Below, piece by piece: positions 24,060-31,903 of a DNA stretch of 32,900 bases. The DNA comes from CAZQXD01 sp964597315. Lineage in GTDB: Bacteria > Pseudomonadota > Gammaproteobacteria > Competibacterales > Competibacteraceae. Location of the stretch: contig CAZQXD010000047.1 in NCBI GenBank assembly GCA_964597315.1, forward strand, positions 1-32,900, in the 5' to 3' direction. A program made the position numbers and the translations under genes. Numbering within the stretch: position 1 is the first letter of the stretch; every line of letters begins with the position of its first letter. The notes beneath the pieces are model-generated. The model was not told where the DNA came from, ran no database searches, and saw only the letters and a list, made by a program, of their open reading frames with translations.

Positions 24060-24075
24060 TGGCATACCTGTTGCC
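24060..24075 (+). promoter_or_regulatory. Sigma-54 (-24/-12) promoter for the TPR operon
   Basis: TGGCAT-ACCTG-TTGCC has GG and GC exactly 12 bases apart and an intact TTGC, a better -12 element than the promoter at 17544. The predicted start is near 24086. The encoded activator CbrB is the obvious candidate, although no TGYTAC-N5-GTARC palindrome is seen in the 100 bp upstream. Confidence 0.62.
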
Positions 24076-24162
24076 GTCGTTTTCCGAACCTAGTGACTGC
24101 ATAGCACGCGGTTGCGACGCCTATACCCATACAAAAGCATACCGCCTGGCTCCCTGTCCTGA

Positions 24163-24182
24163 CCGAACAGTGGACTGTTCGG
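24163..24182 (+). repeat. 20-bp perfect palindrome in the TPR operon leader
   Basis: Arms CCGAACAGT and ACTGTTCGG separated by GG. It lies about 80 bases downstream of the predicted sigma-54 start, with no T-tract after it. It could be an operator or an mRNA hairpin. Confidence 0.6.
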
Positions 24183-24228
24183 CCTACCCTCCATCTGGAT
24201 CAGGCAACTGCTATTCTGGGGACTTGGC

Positions 24229-24339
24229 GTGTTGTTGATGTGGTGTCTTGTGAAACTGAAACTGTTTATCGTACCGGCCTGGGAGGTTGAGATCATTGAT
24301 GATGGTCTGCCCGCCTGCACCGTGCCGGGCTTGCGTTAA
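24229..24339 (+). CDS. Possible short membrane protein ORF
   Basis: A 36-codon frame from GTG 24229 (33 codons from ATG 24238) reads hydrophobic then acidic: VLLMWCLVKLKLFIVPAWEV, then EIIDDGLPACTVPGLR. The frame stays open and hydrophobic upstream (IRQLLFWGLG), back to 24163. GGGGA lies about 6 bases before the GTG. The stop is 5 bp before the next ATG (24345), which has no ribosome binding site of its own, so coupling from this ORF would explain how that gene is translated. It could also be the remnant of a longer gene. No family is recognised. Confidence 0.38.
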   Translation: MLLMWCLVKLKLFIVPAWEVEIIDDGLPACTVPGLR

Positions 24340-24344
24340 CCGCC

Positions 24345-24581
24345 ATGACCATGGCCCAGTTCTATCCCCTGGCCTCCGTTCTGGTGCTGGCGGCGCTACT
24401 GCTGTGGCCGGTCAGTCAACTGATCTGGGCGCTGAGCGTCAACCGCCTGCAACGGCGCCTGAACCGTCCCCTCGGGGAGTCGGAGTCCCGGCGCCAATTA
24501 CGCCGCGCCTGGCTGCTGGGCTTGCTGCTGACCGTACCCTTCTCCTATTTATTTCATCGCGCGGTGCTGGGGATACACTGA
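24345..24581 (+). CDS. Small two-helix membrane protein, unknown function
   Basis: 78 residues: a first helix (about 8-31, PLASVLVLAALLLWPVSQLIW), a basic cytoplasmic-looking loop (NRLQRRLNRPLGESESRRQLRR) and a second helix (about 54-70, AWLLGLLLTVPFSYLF). I do not recognise the family. Its stop and the next start share a base (TGATG), so it is translationally coupled to the TPR gene. A second ATG at 24351 is possible; neither has a Shine-Dalgarno sequence. The pair probably forms a small membrane complex. Confidence 0.65.
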   Translation: MTMAQFYPLASVLVLAALLLWPVSQLIWALSVNRLQRRLNRPLGESESRRQLRRAWLLGLLLTVPFSYLFHRAVLGIH

Positions 24582-25150
24582 TGGCCGACCGACTGCTGCT
24601 GCACGGCGCCGTGCTGCTGGCCCTGGGTTGGGTGGGCTGGAGTGTTTATGACGGTTTTTTTGCCCACCGAGCGCCGGGAGACTCCGCTTATCTGGCTGGC
24701 GGCAACGCTTTCGCCGACGGCCACTATCCGGCGGCCCTGGCTGCCTATAACGAAGCCCTGGCCGCCAACCCTGGCCACCTCGCCGCCCAACGGGGCCGCG
24801 CCGAGACCCTGATCGTGATGGGTCGGGAGCGGGAGGCCCTCGCCCTATACGACCGGCTAATCGCCGCCCAGCCCCACATGGCGGTCCATTACGCTAACCG
24901 AGGCATCGCCCACGACCGCCTGGGACGGCACGAGCAGGCCCTGGCCAACTATCACCACGCCTTGAGATTAGACCCCGATATGGGTAAAGGGCCGGGTTGG
25001 CTGACTCGGTTTTTACGCAACCAGCCCGCCCCCCCCCCCGGCATCGCCGACCGCGCCGCCTACCTGCGGGCACAACTGGCGCTGCCGCCGGATCAGCGGC
25101 TGCTGACGGTGCCGGAACGAGACGCCCAGCAGCGTCCCTATCCGTTCTGA
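24581..25150 (+). CDS. Membrane-anchored TPR protein
   Basis: 189 residues. One N-terminal helix (about 5-25, LLLHGAVLLALGWVGWSVYDG) anchors a periplasmic or cytoplasmic TPR domain of three repeats (about 37-140): AYLAGGNAFADGHYPAALAAYNEAL, AAQRGRAETLIVMGREREALALYDRLI and VHYANRGIAHDRLGRHEQALANYHHAL. A proline-rich tail and LPPDQRLLTVPERDAQQRPYPF end the chain. TPR domains bind partner proteins; no partner can be named. The frame is open upstream, but the start overlapping the previous stop is the natural one. It converges on fimV with 84 bp between stops. Confidence 0.78.
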   Translation: MADRLLLHGAVLLALGWVGWSVYDGFFAHRAPGDSAYLAGGNAFADGHYPAALAAYNEALAANPGHLAAQRGRAETLIVMGREREALALYDRLIAAQPHMAVHYANRGIAHDRLGRHEQALANYHHALRLDPDMGKGPGWLTRFLRNQPAPPPGIADRAAYLRAQLALPPDQRLLTVPERDAQQRPYPF

Positions 25151-25234
25151 ATCCCTCCCTACCCGATTCCCGACCGATCCTCGTGGCTGTCCCACGGGTA
25201 TGGGCAACTGGCGACTTCGGAACCCTTGTATAGC

Positions 25235-27703
25235 TCAACCCAGCTTGCGCAGCAGTTCATCCGCCCGCTGTTTCTGATGGCGGCTGCCCTCCTGGGCCAC
25301 TTCTTCCAATAGGCTACGCGCCCCCACCGGGTCTTCCATATCCAGATACGCTTGAGCCAGGTCCAGCTTGGTCTCCACATAGTCCTCGGCGACCGGCGGA
25401 GTCTCCGAAACCTCCGAGGTCTCCGGGGTCTCCGGGGTCATCCCATCAGCCGGGGCCGCAGTGTTCGAGGAGGCATCCGGTTCATTGGGGTCCGCCAGCT
25501 CGAAGTCCAGGGCAAACGTCTCTATCTCATCCTTCTGGGGCGAGTCCGGTTGGGCATCGGACAGGGGCGCGGTCTCCTGCTGGGGGGTAGAATTCCAATC
25601 CAGCTCGGCCAGGGCATCGGAAAAGAAATCCTCTTCCTCGGCGGCCTTGGGAGGCCCCTCCGCCGCGCTCTCCGGTTGCTGGGATTCCCTGGAGCGGCGA
25701 AATTCCTGAAAATCAGCCACATCCCAGGGTAAAGTGGCGTCCGCCGCCTTCCGCTCCGCCGCCGAGGGCGTGGGAGCGTCGGTCTTGCTCTCCGTCGGTT
25801 CCAGATCTGTCCAGTCCAGGTCCAGTCCCAGATCGTCCATACTCTCCATGGGAGCGTCCGCTGCCGGTTTCGGCGGCGCGGCGTCCGCTGTCGGTTTCGG
25901 TGGCGCGGCGTCCGGTGGCGCCTCGCGCCTACCCCCAAAGAGGGGATGTTCCGGGACCAACTCCACGCCCAACTCCTGGGCATGGCTCCATAGGGGGTCG
26001 TCGTCGTCTACCCGGCGGCGCAAATCCTCCGCCACCTCGATAAACGCTTGGGATTCACCAGCCGCGAAATGGACGTCCAGCAACTTGGCGGCCAAGGCCG
26101 TGTCGCCTGGGTTCTCGGTCAGAGCCACCCGCAAGATATGCTCGGCTTCGGCGGTATTGCCCACGGCGATCAGCAGGTCCGCCCGCTCCAGGGGACTGTC
26201 CATGGCTGGGGGGGGCGGCCGAACAGCCGGGGACTCCGCCATCGCCGGAGCCGCGACTGGAGTAGGCTCGGCATCGACCGTCACCGGCGTAAACTGTACC
26301 GGCTCTGTTGCCTTCCTGCGGCGGCGGCGGCGGCGTGACAGTATCAGCAGCAACAACAGCAACAGCAACGCCAGACCGGCCATTGCCAGCGTCAGGGGTT
26401 TTCCCAACATCTCGAATAGCTCGTCCACAAACCCGGTCTGGGGCGGGGGCGGGACGGAGACGGTTCGGACGGGAGGGGCCACCGGAGTAGTGGAGGCGGC
26501 CTCGGGCGGCCCTGCGGCAGGCGCTGGGGCCTGAGGCTGGCTTGGGGCCGACGCTGGCGTTGGCGTCGAGGTCGGCGCCTCCGGGCTAAGGGATTCGGAG
26601 TTGCTGCCTTCCAGCTCGGCGATACGTCGGCGCAGGTCTTCCATGCCGGTGAGCTTCAAGCCCACCAAACCCTGATCCCGCACGGCGATCAGATAGGCGC
26701 TGTTGATGGCCGACACGACCGCGCCCGCCACCTGGGCCTGTCCAATCGTGGCGGCTGGTTCCTGCTCCTGTTCGCTTCCCGTGGCCGGGTCAGGGTCGAC
26801 GCCCGCCGCGTCTCCCGTCCCCCCCTCCAGGGCGCTGTCGCCACCCTCGGGTGATAGCAAGCGCACCTGACCGGCGAGGCCGGTATCGACCGGCGCCGAT
26901 GTCGCCTCGTCCGAGTCAAGCCGGGGGGGCTGGGTTGCGGCGACTTGGGGCGCGTTCGCGGCGACCGGCGCCGCCCCCCCATCCAGGGCGGCAATCTCCT
27001 GGGGATTGGGTACCCGCAGGGTGACTCCCGCCATTAAGTTATCGGGATTGGACCTTGCAAAGGCTTGAGGGTTGGCCCTGAACAGGGCATTGATCATCCG
27101 CTGGAGGCCGACCCCGGGTGGTCGTAACCGTTCGGCGATCCGCCACAGGGTCTCACCAGAGGCCACCGGCCCATAACTCGGACCTGGCCCCAGGTTCACA
27201 TCGGGACGGGGTTCACGCCGGGTAGGTGGCGGTGGCTGGACAGGCGGACGGGTTGGGGCGGCGGGGGTGGCGGCTTGGGTCACCGGCAGGGATATGCCCG
27301 GCTTCCGAAACCCTGGCGGGTCCAGAAACACGGCGAATTCCCGTACCAACCGGGAACGGTTGCCATCCAGCGCCACCAGAAAATTGAGAATGGGTTCCCG
27401 GATCGGCTGCTGGGAGCTGACCCTGATCAGCGCTGAACCGTTCTGACGTTCAATTAGTTCGAACTGAAGGTTGGTCAGCACCGACGGCCGGTCGATTCCC
27501 GCTTTCTGGAAGGTATCCCGGGAGGCCAGCCCCACGGTGAGTTCCTCCAGTTCTCCCTCCTGGGCGGAGAAAACAGGAATCTCAGCGCTCAGGGGTTCGT
27601 TTAGAGCGGAGCGTACCTGAATGGGGCCTAGGCCCAGAGCCATGACGCCCAAGGGGGCGTACAGGGCGGCGGCAATACAAATCCGTAGAGGTTTCCTTGT
27701 CAT
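25235..27703 (-). CDS. fimV: FimV/HubP-family polar landmark protein
   Basis: 822 residues. A signal peptide (about 1-23) leads to the FimV N-terminal domain (LGPIQVRSALNEPLSAEIPV), then a LysM peptidoglycan-binding domain (about 176-233, GETLWRIAERLRPPGVGLQRMINALFRANP). A Pro/Ala-rich linker and one membrane helix (about 436-456) ending in a run of Arg follow. The acidic cytoplasmic part contains a repeated APPKP(T/A)AD segment, and the C-terminal FimV TPR motif is TKLDLAQAYLDMEDPVGARSLLEEVA. FimV/HubP proteins mark the cell pole and organise type IV pili, chemotaxis or chromosome partners. Its place next to usg and asd is normal. Confidence 0.94.
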   Translation of the reverse strand: MTRKPLRICIAAALYAPLGVMALGLGPIQVRSALNEPLSAEIPVFSAQEGELEELTVGLASRDTFQKAGIDRPSVLTNLQFELIERQNGSALIRVSSQQPIREPILNFLVALDGNRSRLVREFAVFLDPPGFRKPGISLPVTQAATPAAPTRPPVQPPPPTRREPRPDVNLGPGPSYGPVASGETLWRIAERLRPPGVGLQRMINALFRANPQAFARSNPDNLMAGVTLRVPNPQEIAALDGGAAPVAANAPQVAATQPPRLDSDEATSAPVDTGLAGQVRLLSPEGGDSALEGGTGDAAGVDPDPATGSEQEQEPAATIGQAQVAGAVVSAINSAYLIAVRDQGLVGLKLTGMEDLRRRIAELEGSNSESLSPEAPTSTPTPASAPSQPQAPAPAAGPPEAASTTPVAPPVRTVSVPPPPQTGFVDELFEMLGKPLTLAMAGLALLLLLLLLILSRRRRRRRKATEPVQFTPVTVDAEPTPVAAPAMAESPAVRPPPPAMDSPLERADLLIAVGNTAEAEHILRVALTENPGDTALAAKLLDVHFAAGESQAFIEVAEDLRRRVDDDDPLWSHAQELGVELVPEHPLFGGRREAPPDAAPPKPTADAAPPKPAADAPMESMDDLGLDLDWTDLEPTESKTDAPTPSAAERKAADATLPWDVADFQEFRRSRESQQPESAAEGPPKAAEEEDFFSDALAELDWNSTPQQETAPLSDAQPDSPQKDEIETFALDFELADPNEPDASSNTAAPADGMTPETPETSEVSETPPVAEDYVETKLDLAQAYLDMEDPVGARSLLEEVAQEGSRHQKQRADELLRKLG

Positions 27704-27826
27704 TTTGGACCGCTTCTCAGGTCATCCATCTGGCGGATGCCATTGCTGACGGCCGCCGACCCGTTGGTCCGGCGGTTCCTTTGGCTGCCGACTCCCGGCC
27801 GGCCTGTTGAACGCCCTTAGAATAGC

Positions 27827-28843
27827 TCAAAGCCGCTCCTTAATCAGGATTTCAGCGATCTGGAGGCAGTTCAGGGCAGCATTCCGGGGGTTATCGGCCA
27901 CCACCCAGAGGTCTAACCCCAGGGGGTGGGCAAGACTCTCCCTGATCCGCCCTACCTGTACGCTATCCTGGCCACTGGCCTCCTCCGGAGTCGGATAGCC
28001 CCCGGGGCGGTGTTCATCCAGCACCGTCAGCCCCGGCGAACCGGCCAGTAGATCCCGGGCCGCTACCTCGGTGAGCTTGTCTCGGGTTTGCAGATGCAGG
28101 ACCGCGCAGTGGCCGTGGAATACCGGCGCCCACACCGCCGTGGGGTTCACTTGCAGGCGCTCGTCTCCCAAGAGGCGGCCCAGGTCTCTGACGATCTGCA
28201 TTTCTCCCCGGGTATAGCCGTTACCCTGAAAAACGTCGATCTGGGGCAACAGATTGAAGGCGATCCGTCGGGGGAAAACCTGGCAGTCGATGGGCTGGCC
28301 GTTGAGCAGCCTGGCGCTCTGACCCGCCAGTTCCTCCACCCCGCCGCGACCGCCGCCCGACACCGCCATCAAGGCCGTCACATCCACCCGTTCCAAACCC
28401 ACGGCATCGAGGATGGGCTTGAGGACCAGGGCCAGTTGGATGGTCATGGCGTCGGGGCTGGCGACGATACCGGAGCGGGCATGACCGGCCAGGGCGGCAG
28501 GATTAACGTGGGCGACCACGAGGGGAATGGCGTCGTCATGACGGAACCGGGCGCTGGCGTCGATGACCAAACAACCGGCCTCCATCGCCTTGGGGGCGTA
28601 GCGTTCGGCCGCGTCGGCGGTCGCCGCGAACAGGGCCAGCCGCACTTGTTGAAAATCGAAGCTTTCCAGTTCCCGCACCGGCAGTTGCCGGTTATCGAAC
28701 CTCACCCGTTGACCGACGGAGCGGTCGCCAGCCAGGGCATGGACCTTGCCCACTGGAAAGGTTTGCCTGGCCAGCATATCCAGCATGCTTTCGCCGACGG
28801 CGCCAGTGGCGCCGACAACGGCCACATCATAAGTCTTGCTCAT
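27827..28843 (-). CDS. usg: Usg-like aspartate-semialdehyde dehydrogenase paralogue without catalytic cysteine
   Basis: 338 residues of the ASADH fold. The nucleotide-binding start VAVVGATGAVGESMLDML and the VFHGHCAVLHLQ segment are present. At the active site, where true enzymes have N-C-(S/T), this protein reads ASPDAMTIQ, so Cys132 is replaced by Ala and the preceding Asn by Asp. The E. coli Usg protein lacks this cysteine as well, and usg also sits between asd and fimV/truA there. It is probably not an active dehydrogenase; a structural or regulatory role is possible. It begins 101 bp after asd on the same strand. Confidence 0.88.
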   Translation of the reverse strand: MSKTYDVAVVGATGAVGESMLDMLARQTFPVGKVHALAGDRSVGQRVRFDNRQLPVRELESFDFQQVRLALFAATADAAERYAPKAMEAGCLVIDASARFRHDDAIPLVVAHVNPAALAGHARSGIVASPDAMTIQLALVLKPILDAVGLERVDVTALMAVSGGGRGGVEELAGQSARLLNGQPIDCQVFPRRIAFNLLPQIDVFQGNGYTRGEMQIVRDLGRLLGDERLQVNPTAVWAPVFHGHCAVLHLQTRDKLTEVAARDLLAGSPGLTVLDEHRPGGYPTPEEASGQDSVQVGRIRESLAHPLGLDLWVVADNPRNAALNCLQIAEILIKERL

Positions 28844-28944
28844 TGCCTTGTACCCTCTCGTTCGAAAAAATCGTAGCCCCGGCGGATTTCTTTAGGCTGA
28901 ACACCTAAAAATTCCACCGGGTCGAAAACGAGGGGAGACCGGGC

Positions 28945-30057
28945 TTAGCGCTCCAGCAGGATGCGCAGCATCCGCCGCAGGGGCTCGGCCGCCCCCCACA
29001 GCAACTGATCGCCGCAAGTGAACGCACCCAGATAGGTCGGTCCCATGTTCAGCTTGCGCAGTCGGCCCACGGGCACGGATAGGGTGCCGGTGACGGCGGC
29101 CGGGGTCAGTTCCCTCATGGACCGCTCCCGCTCGTTGGGAATGACCTTTACCCAGTCATTATGACCAGCCAGCCGGTCATGGATTTCATCCAGGGGCAGA
29201 TCCCGGGTCAGCTTAAGGGTGAACGCTTGGCTGTGGCAGCGCATGGCCCCCACCCGCACGCAAATACCGTCGATGGGGATAGGGTTATCCCCGCGACCCA
29301 GAATTTTGTTGGTTTCGGCCTGGCCTTTCCATTCCTCCCGGCTCTGGCCGTTGTCCAGTGGCGTGTCGATCCAGGGAATCAGACTGCCGGCCAGGGGCAC
29401 GCCGAACTGCTGGGTGGGGTAGTCGCTGGAGCGGATGGTGTCGGCGACGATACGGTCGATCTCCAGAATGGCCGAGGCGGGGTCGGCCAGCTTATCGGCC
29501 ACGGCCCCGTGGATTACGCCCATGCCGGCGATCAACTCGCGCATGTGCTGGGCGCCGCCTCCAGAGGCAGCCTGGTAGGTCATGGCGCTCATCCATTCCA
29601 CCAAGCCGGCCTGGAACAGCCCTCCCAGGCCCATGAGCATCAGGCTGACCGTGCAATTGCCGCCGATGTAGTCCTTTACGCCCCGGGCCAGGGCCTGGTC
29701 GATCACCTGCCGGTTCACCGGGTCGAGGATGATCACGGCGGCGTCCTCCATGCGCAGGGCGGAGGCGGCGTCGATCCAGTAGCCCTGCCAACCGGCGGCC
29801 CGCAGTTGGGGGTAGATCGCTTTGGTGTAGTCACCCCCCTGGCAGGTGACGATCACCTCCATGGCCTTGAGTTCGTGAATGGCGTTGGCGTCCTTGAGGG
29901 GCGGTATGTCCTGGCCCACGTCGGGACCCCGCCCGCCCACGTTGGAGGTGGTGAAGAACACCGGCTCGATGGCGTCGAAATCCCCCTCCGCCCGCATCCG
30001 CTCCATGAGCACCGAACCCACCATCCCCCGCCAGCCTACAAACCCTATACGCTTCAT
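28945..30057 (-). CDS. asd: Aspartate-semialdehyde dehydrogenase
   Basis: 370 residues, very similar to the long enterobacterial Asd form. It reduces aspartyl phosphate to aspartate semialdehyde with NADPH, feeding lysine/diaminopimelate, threonine and methionine synthesis. Visible are GFVGWRGMVGSVLMERM, the catalytic C135 in GGNCTVSLM, ASGGGAQHMREL, and GMVG through WKGQAETNKIL and RCHSQAF. The open frame begins at 30078, but ATG 30057 has GAGG about 8 bases upstream and gives the standard start MKRIGFVG. It lies 39 bp after leuB. Confidence 0.97.
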   Translation of the reverse strand: MKRIGFVGWRGMVGSVLMERMRAEGDFDAIEPVFFTTSNVGGRGPDVGQDIPPLKDANAIHELKAMEVIVTCQGGDYTKAIYPQLRAAGWQGYWIDAASALRMEDAAVIILDPVNRQVIDQALARGVKDYIGGNCTVSLMLMGLGGLFQAGLVEWMSAMTYQAASGGGAQHMRELIAGMGVIHGAVADKLADPASAILEIDRIVADTIRSSDYPTQQFGVPLAGSLIPWIDTPLDNGQSREEWKGQAETNKILGRGDNPIPIDGICVRVGAMRCHSQAFTLKLTRDLPLDEIHDRLAGHNDWVKVIPNERERSMRELTPAAVTGTLSVPVGRLRKLNMGPTYLGAFTCGDQLLWGAAEPLRRMLRILLER

Positions 30058-30096
30058 GATCAGTACCTCGAAAGTCAATGGATAAAACCCGCTGCC

Positions 30097-31170
30097 TCAG
30101 TCGGCCAGGGCCGCTACCACGGCGTCGCCCATGGCCCGGGTGCCCACCGTGGCCTGGCCGGGAATGGCGATGTCGGCGGTGCGCAGGCCCTGGTCCAGCA
30201 CCCGGTCCACGGCCCGCTCCACCCGGTCGGCCAGTTCTCCCCGGCCCAAGGTGTAGCGCAGCAACATGGCCACAGACAGAATCGTGGCCAGGGGATTGGC
30301 TACGCCCTGTCCGGCAATGTCCGGGGCCGAACCGTGAATCGGCTCGTACAGGCCCTTGCCCTGCTCGTCCAGGGAGGCCGAGGGCAGCATGCCGATGGAG
30401 CCGGTGAGCATGCTGGCCTCGTCGGAGAGGATATCCCCGAAGATATTGCCGGTGACCATCACGTCGAACTGCTTGGGGTTGCGCACCAATTGCATGGCGG
30501 CGTTATCCACCAGCATATGGGACAGCTCCACGTCCGGGTAATCCCGGGCCATCTCCACCATCACATCCCGCCAAAGCTGGGTGGTTTCCAGGACGTTCAT
30601 CTTGTCCACCGAACACAACCGCCGGTTTCGCTTGCGGGCCGCCTCGAAGGCCACCACGGCGATGCGGCGGATTTCGGACTCCGAGTAGATCATGGTGTTG
30701 AAGCCCACCCGCTCGTTGCCCCGCACCTCGATGCCCCGAGGCTCGCCGAAATAGATATCCCCGGTCAGCTCCCGCACGATCAGGATATCTAACCCGGCCA
30801 CCACCTCGGGTTTCAGGGTGGAGGCCCCGGCCAGTTGCGGAAAAACCACCGCCGGGCGCAGATTGGCGAACAGATTCAAGTCCTTGCGGATGGCCAGCAG
30901 GCCCCGCTCCGGGCGCTGGGGGCGGGGCAGGCTATCGTATTTCGGCCCGCCCACCGCACCCAGCAACAGGGCGTCGGCCTCCCGGGCCAGGCGGCGGGTA
31001 GCCTCCGGGTAAGGCTCGCCGGTAGCGTCCACAGCGCAGCCCCCCAGTAGGCCCTGCTCCAGTTCCAGGTCCAGGCCGTAGTCCCTCAGGGCCGTCAGCA
31101 CGTTCACCGCCTCGGCGACGATCTCGGGACCGATGCCGTCGCCGGGGAGTATCAGTAGTTTGTGGGTCAT
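30097..31170 (-). CDS. leuB: 3-isopropylmalate dehydrogenase
   Basis: 357 residues. It oxidatively decarboxylates 3-isopropylmalate in leucine synthesis. Motifs include LPGDGIGPEIV at the N-terminus, the LFANLRPA substrate loop, SVDKMNVLETTQLWR, and the NAD-binding region GNIFGDILSDEASMLTGSIGMLPSAS with IHGSAPDIAG. The start MTHKLLIL at 31170 is the family's usual one, although the frame is open to 31236. leuD ends 75 bp upstream on the same strand. Confidence 0.97.
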   Translation of the reverse strand: MTHKLLILPGDGIGPEIVAEAVNVLTALRDYGLDLELEQGLLGGCAVDATGEPYPEATRRLAREADALLLGAVGGPKYDSLPRPQRPERGLLAIRKDLNLFANLRPAVVFPQLAGASTLKPEVVAGLDILIVRELTGDIYFGEPRGIEVRGNERVGFNTMIYSESEIRRIAVVAFEAARKRNRRLCSVDKMNVLETTQLWRDVMVEMARDYPDVELSHMLVDNAAMQLVRNPKQFDVMVTGNIFGDILSDEASMLTGSIGMLPSASLDEQGKGLYEPIHGSAPDIAGQGVANPLATILSVAMLLRYTLGRGELADRVERAVDRVLDQGLRTADIAIPGQATVGTRAMGDAVVAALAD

Positions 31171-31245
31171 GAACAGTCTCGCGGTGTTGATCGTTTGGAT
31201 GAACGCCAGTGGATCGTCCGGCTCCTCCCTGCCCATGGGCTTGCC

Positions 31246-31899
31246 CTATCCCTGCGCCGCCCCCCCGAACAGCCACGGCGCATCTCGGCGGCGGCGTTCC
31301 TCATAGGCGCGGATATCATCGGCGTGTTGCAGGGTCAGGCCGATGTCGTCCAGGCCGTTGAGCAGGCAATGCTTGCGGAACTCGTCGATCTCGAAAGCGA
31401 ACACTTCCCCGTCATGGGTGGTGACGGTCTGGGCCGGCAGGTCGATGGTCAACCGACAGCCCGGGTCCTGGTCCACCTCCTGGAACAGCTTATCCACCGC
31501 TTCTTCGCCCAAGACAATGGGCAACACCCCGTTTTTGAAGCAGTTATTGAAGAAGATATCCGCGAAGCTGGGGGCGATGACAGCCCGCAGGCCGAAGTCC
31601 TCCAAGGCCCATACCGCGTGTTCCCGGGACGAACCACAACCGAAGTTGCGCCGGGCCAGCAGGATACTGGCCCCTTGGTAGCGATTCTGATTGAGCACGA
31701 AGTCCGGGTTGGGCTGCCGGGAGGTCGGGTCTATGCCCGGCTCGCCGTGGTCCAGATAGCGCCACTCATCGAAGAGATTGGGACCGAAGCCGCTGCGCTT
31801 GACGGACTTCAGAAATTGCTTGGGAATGATAGCGTCGGTGTCCACGTTGGCCCGGTCCAGGGGGGCCACGATGCCCGTATGCTCCACAAAAGGCTGCAT
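31246..31899 (-). CDS. leuD: 3-isopropylmalate dehydratase small subunit
   Basis: 217 residues. This is the swivel-domain subunit that pairs with LeuC to isomerise 2- to 3-isopropylmalate. Typical segments are the N-terminal GIVAPLDRANVDTDAIIPKQFL, the RNFGCGSSREHAVWAL motif and the IAPSFADIFFNNCFKNGVLPI stretch. It begins 4 bp after the leuC stop with GGGAG about 10 bases before the ATG, so the two subunits are coupled. Confidence 0.97.
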   Translation of the reverse strand: MQPFVEHTGIVAPLDRANVDTDAIIPKQFLKSVKRSGFGPNLFDEWRYLDHGEPGIDPTSRQPNPDFVLNQNRYQGASILLARRNFGCGSSREHAVWALEDFGLRAVIAPSFADIFFNNCFKNGVLPIVLGEEAVDKLFQEVDQDPGCRLTIDLPAQTVTTHDGEVFAFEIDEFRKHCLLNGLDDIGLTLQHADDIRAYEERRRRDAPWLFGGAAQG

Positions 31900-31903
31900 G
31901 GTT

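Larger units (their letters stand above)
23957..24228 (+). other. Intergenic region before the TPR operon
   Basis: It contains a short GGCTA/TAGCC stem at the exonuclease end (about 23963-23978), an IHF-like site, a sigma-54 promoter and a 20-bp palindrome, each listed separately. No longer gene is credible here on either strand. Confidence 0.6.

Noticed and set aside
24163..24182. Terminator at the 20-bp palindrome
   Set aside because: The two-base centre leaves little loop and no T-tract follows, so it is kept only as a palindrome.
24090..24320. 76-codon minus-strand ORF in the intergenic region before the TPR operon
   Set aside because: No ribosome binding site or family resemblance, and it runs antisense through the sigma-54 leader and palindrome.
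29161..30792. 543-codon plus-strand ORF opposite asd and leuB
   Set aside because: It is antisense to two certain enzymes, has a Gly/His/Gln-rich composition without family motifs, and arises from GC-rich codon use that lacks stops in this frame.
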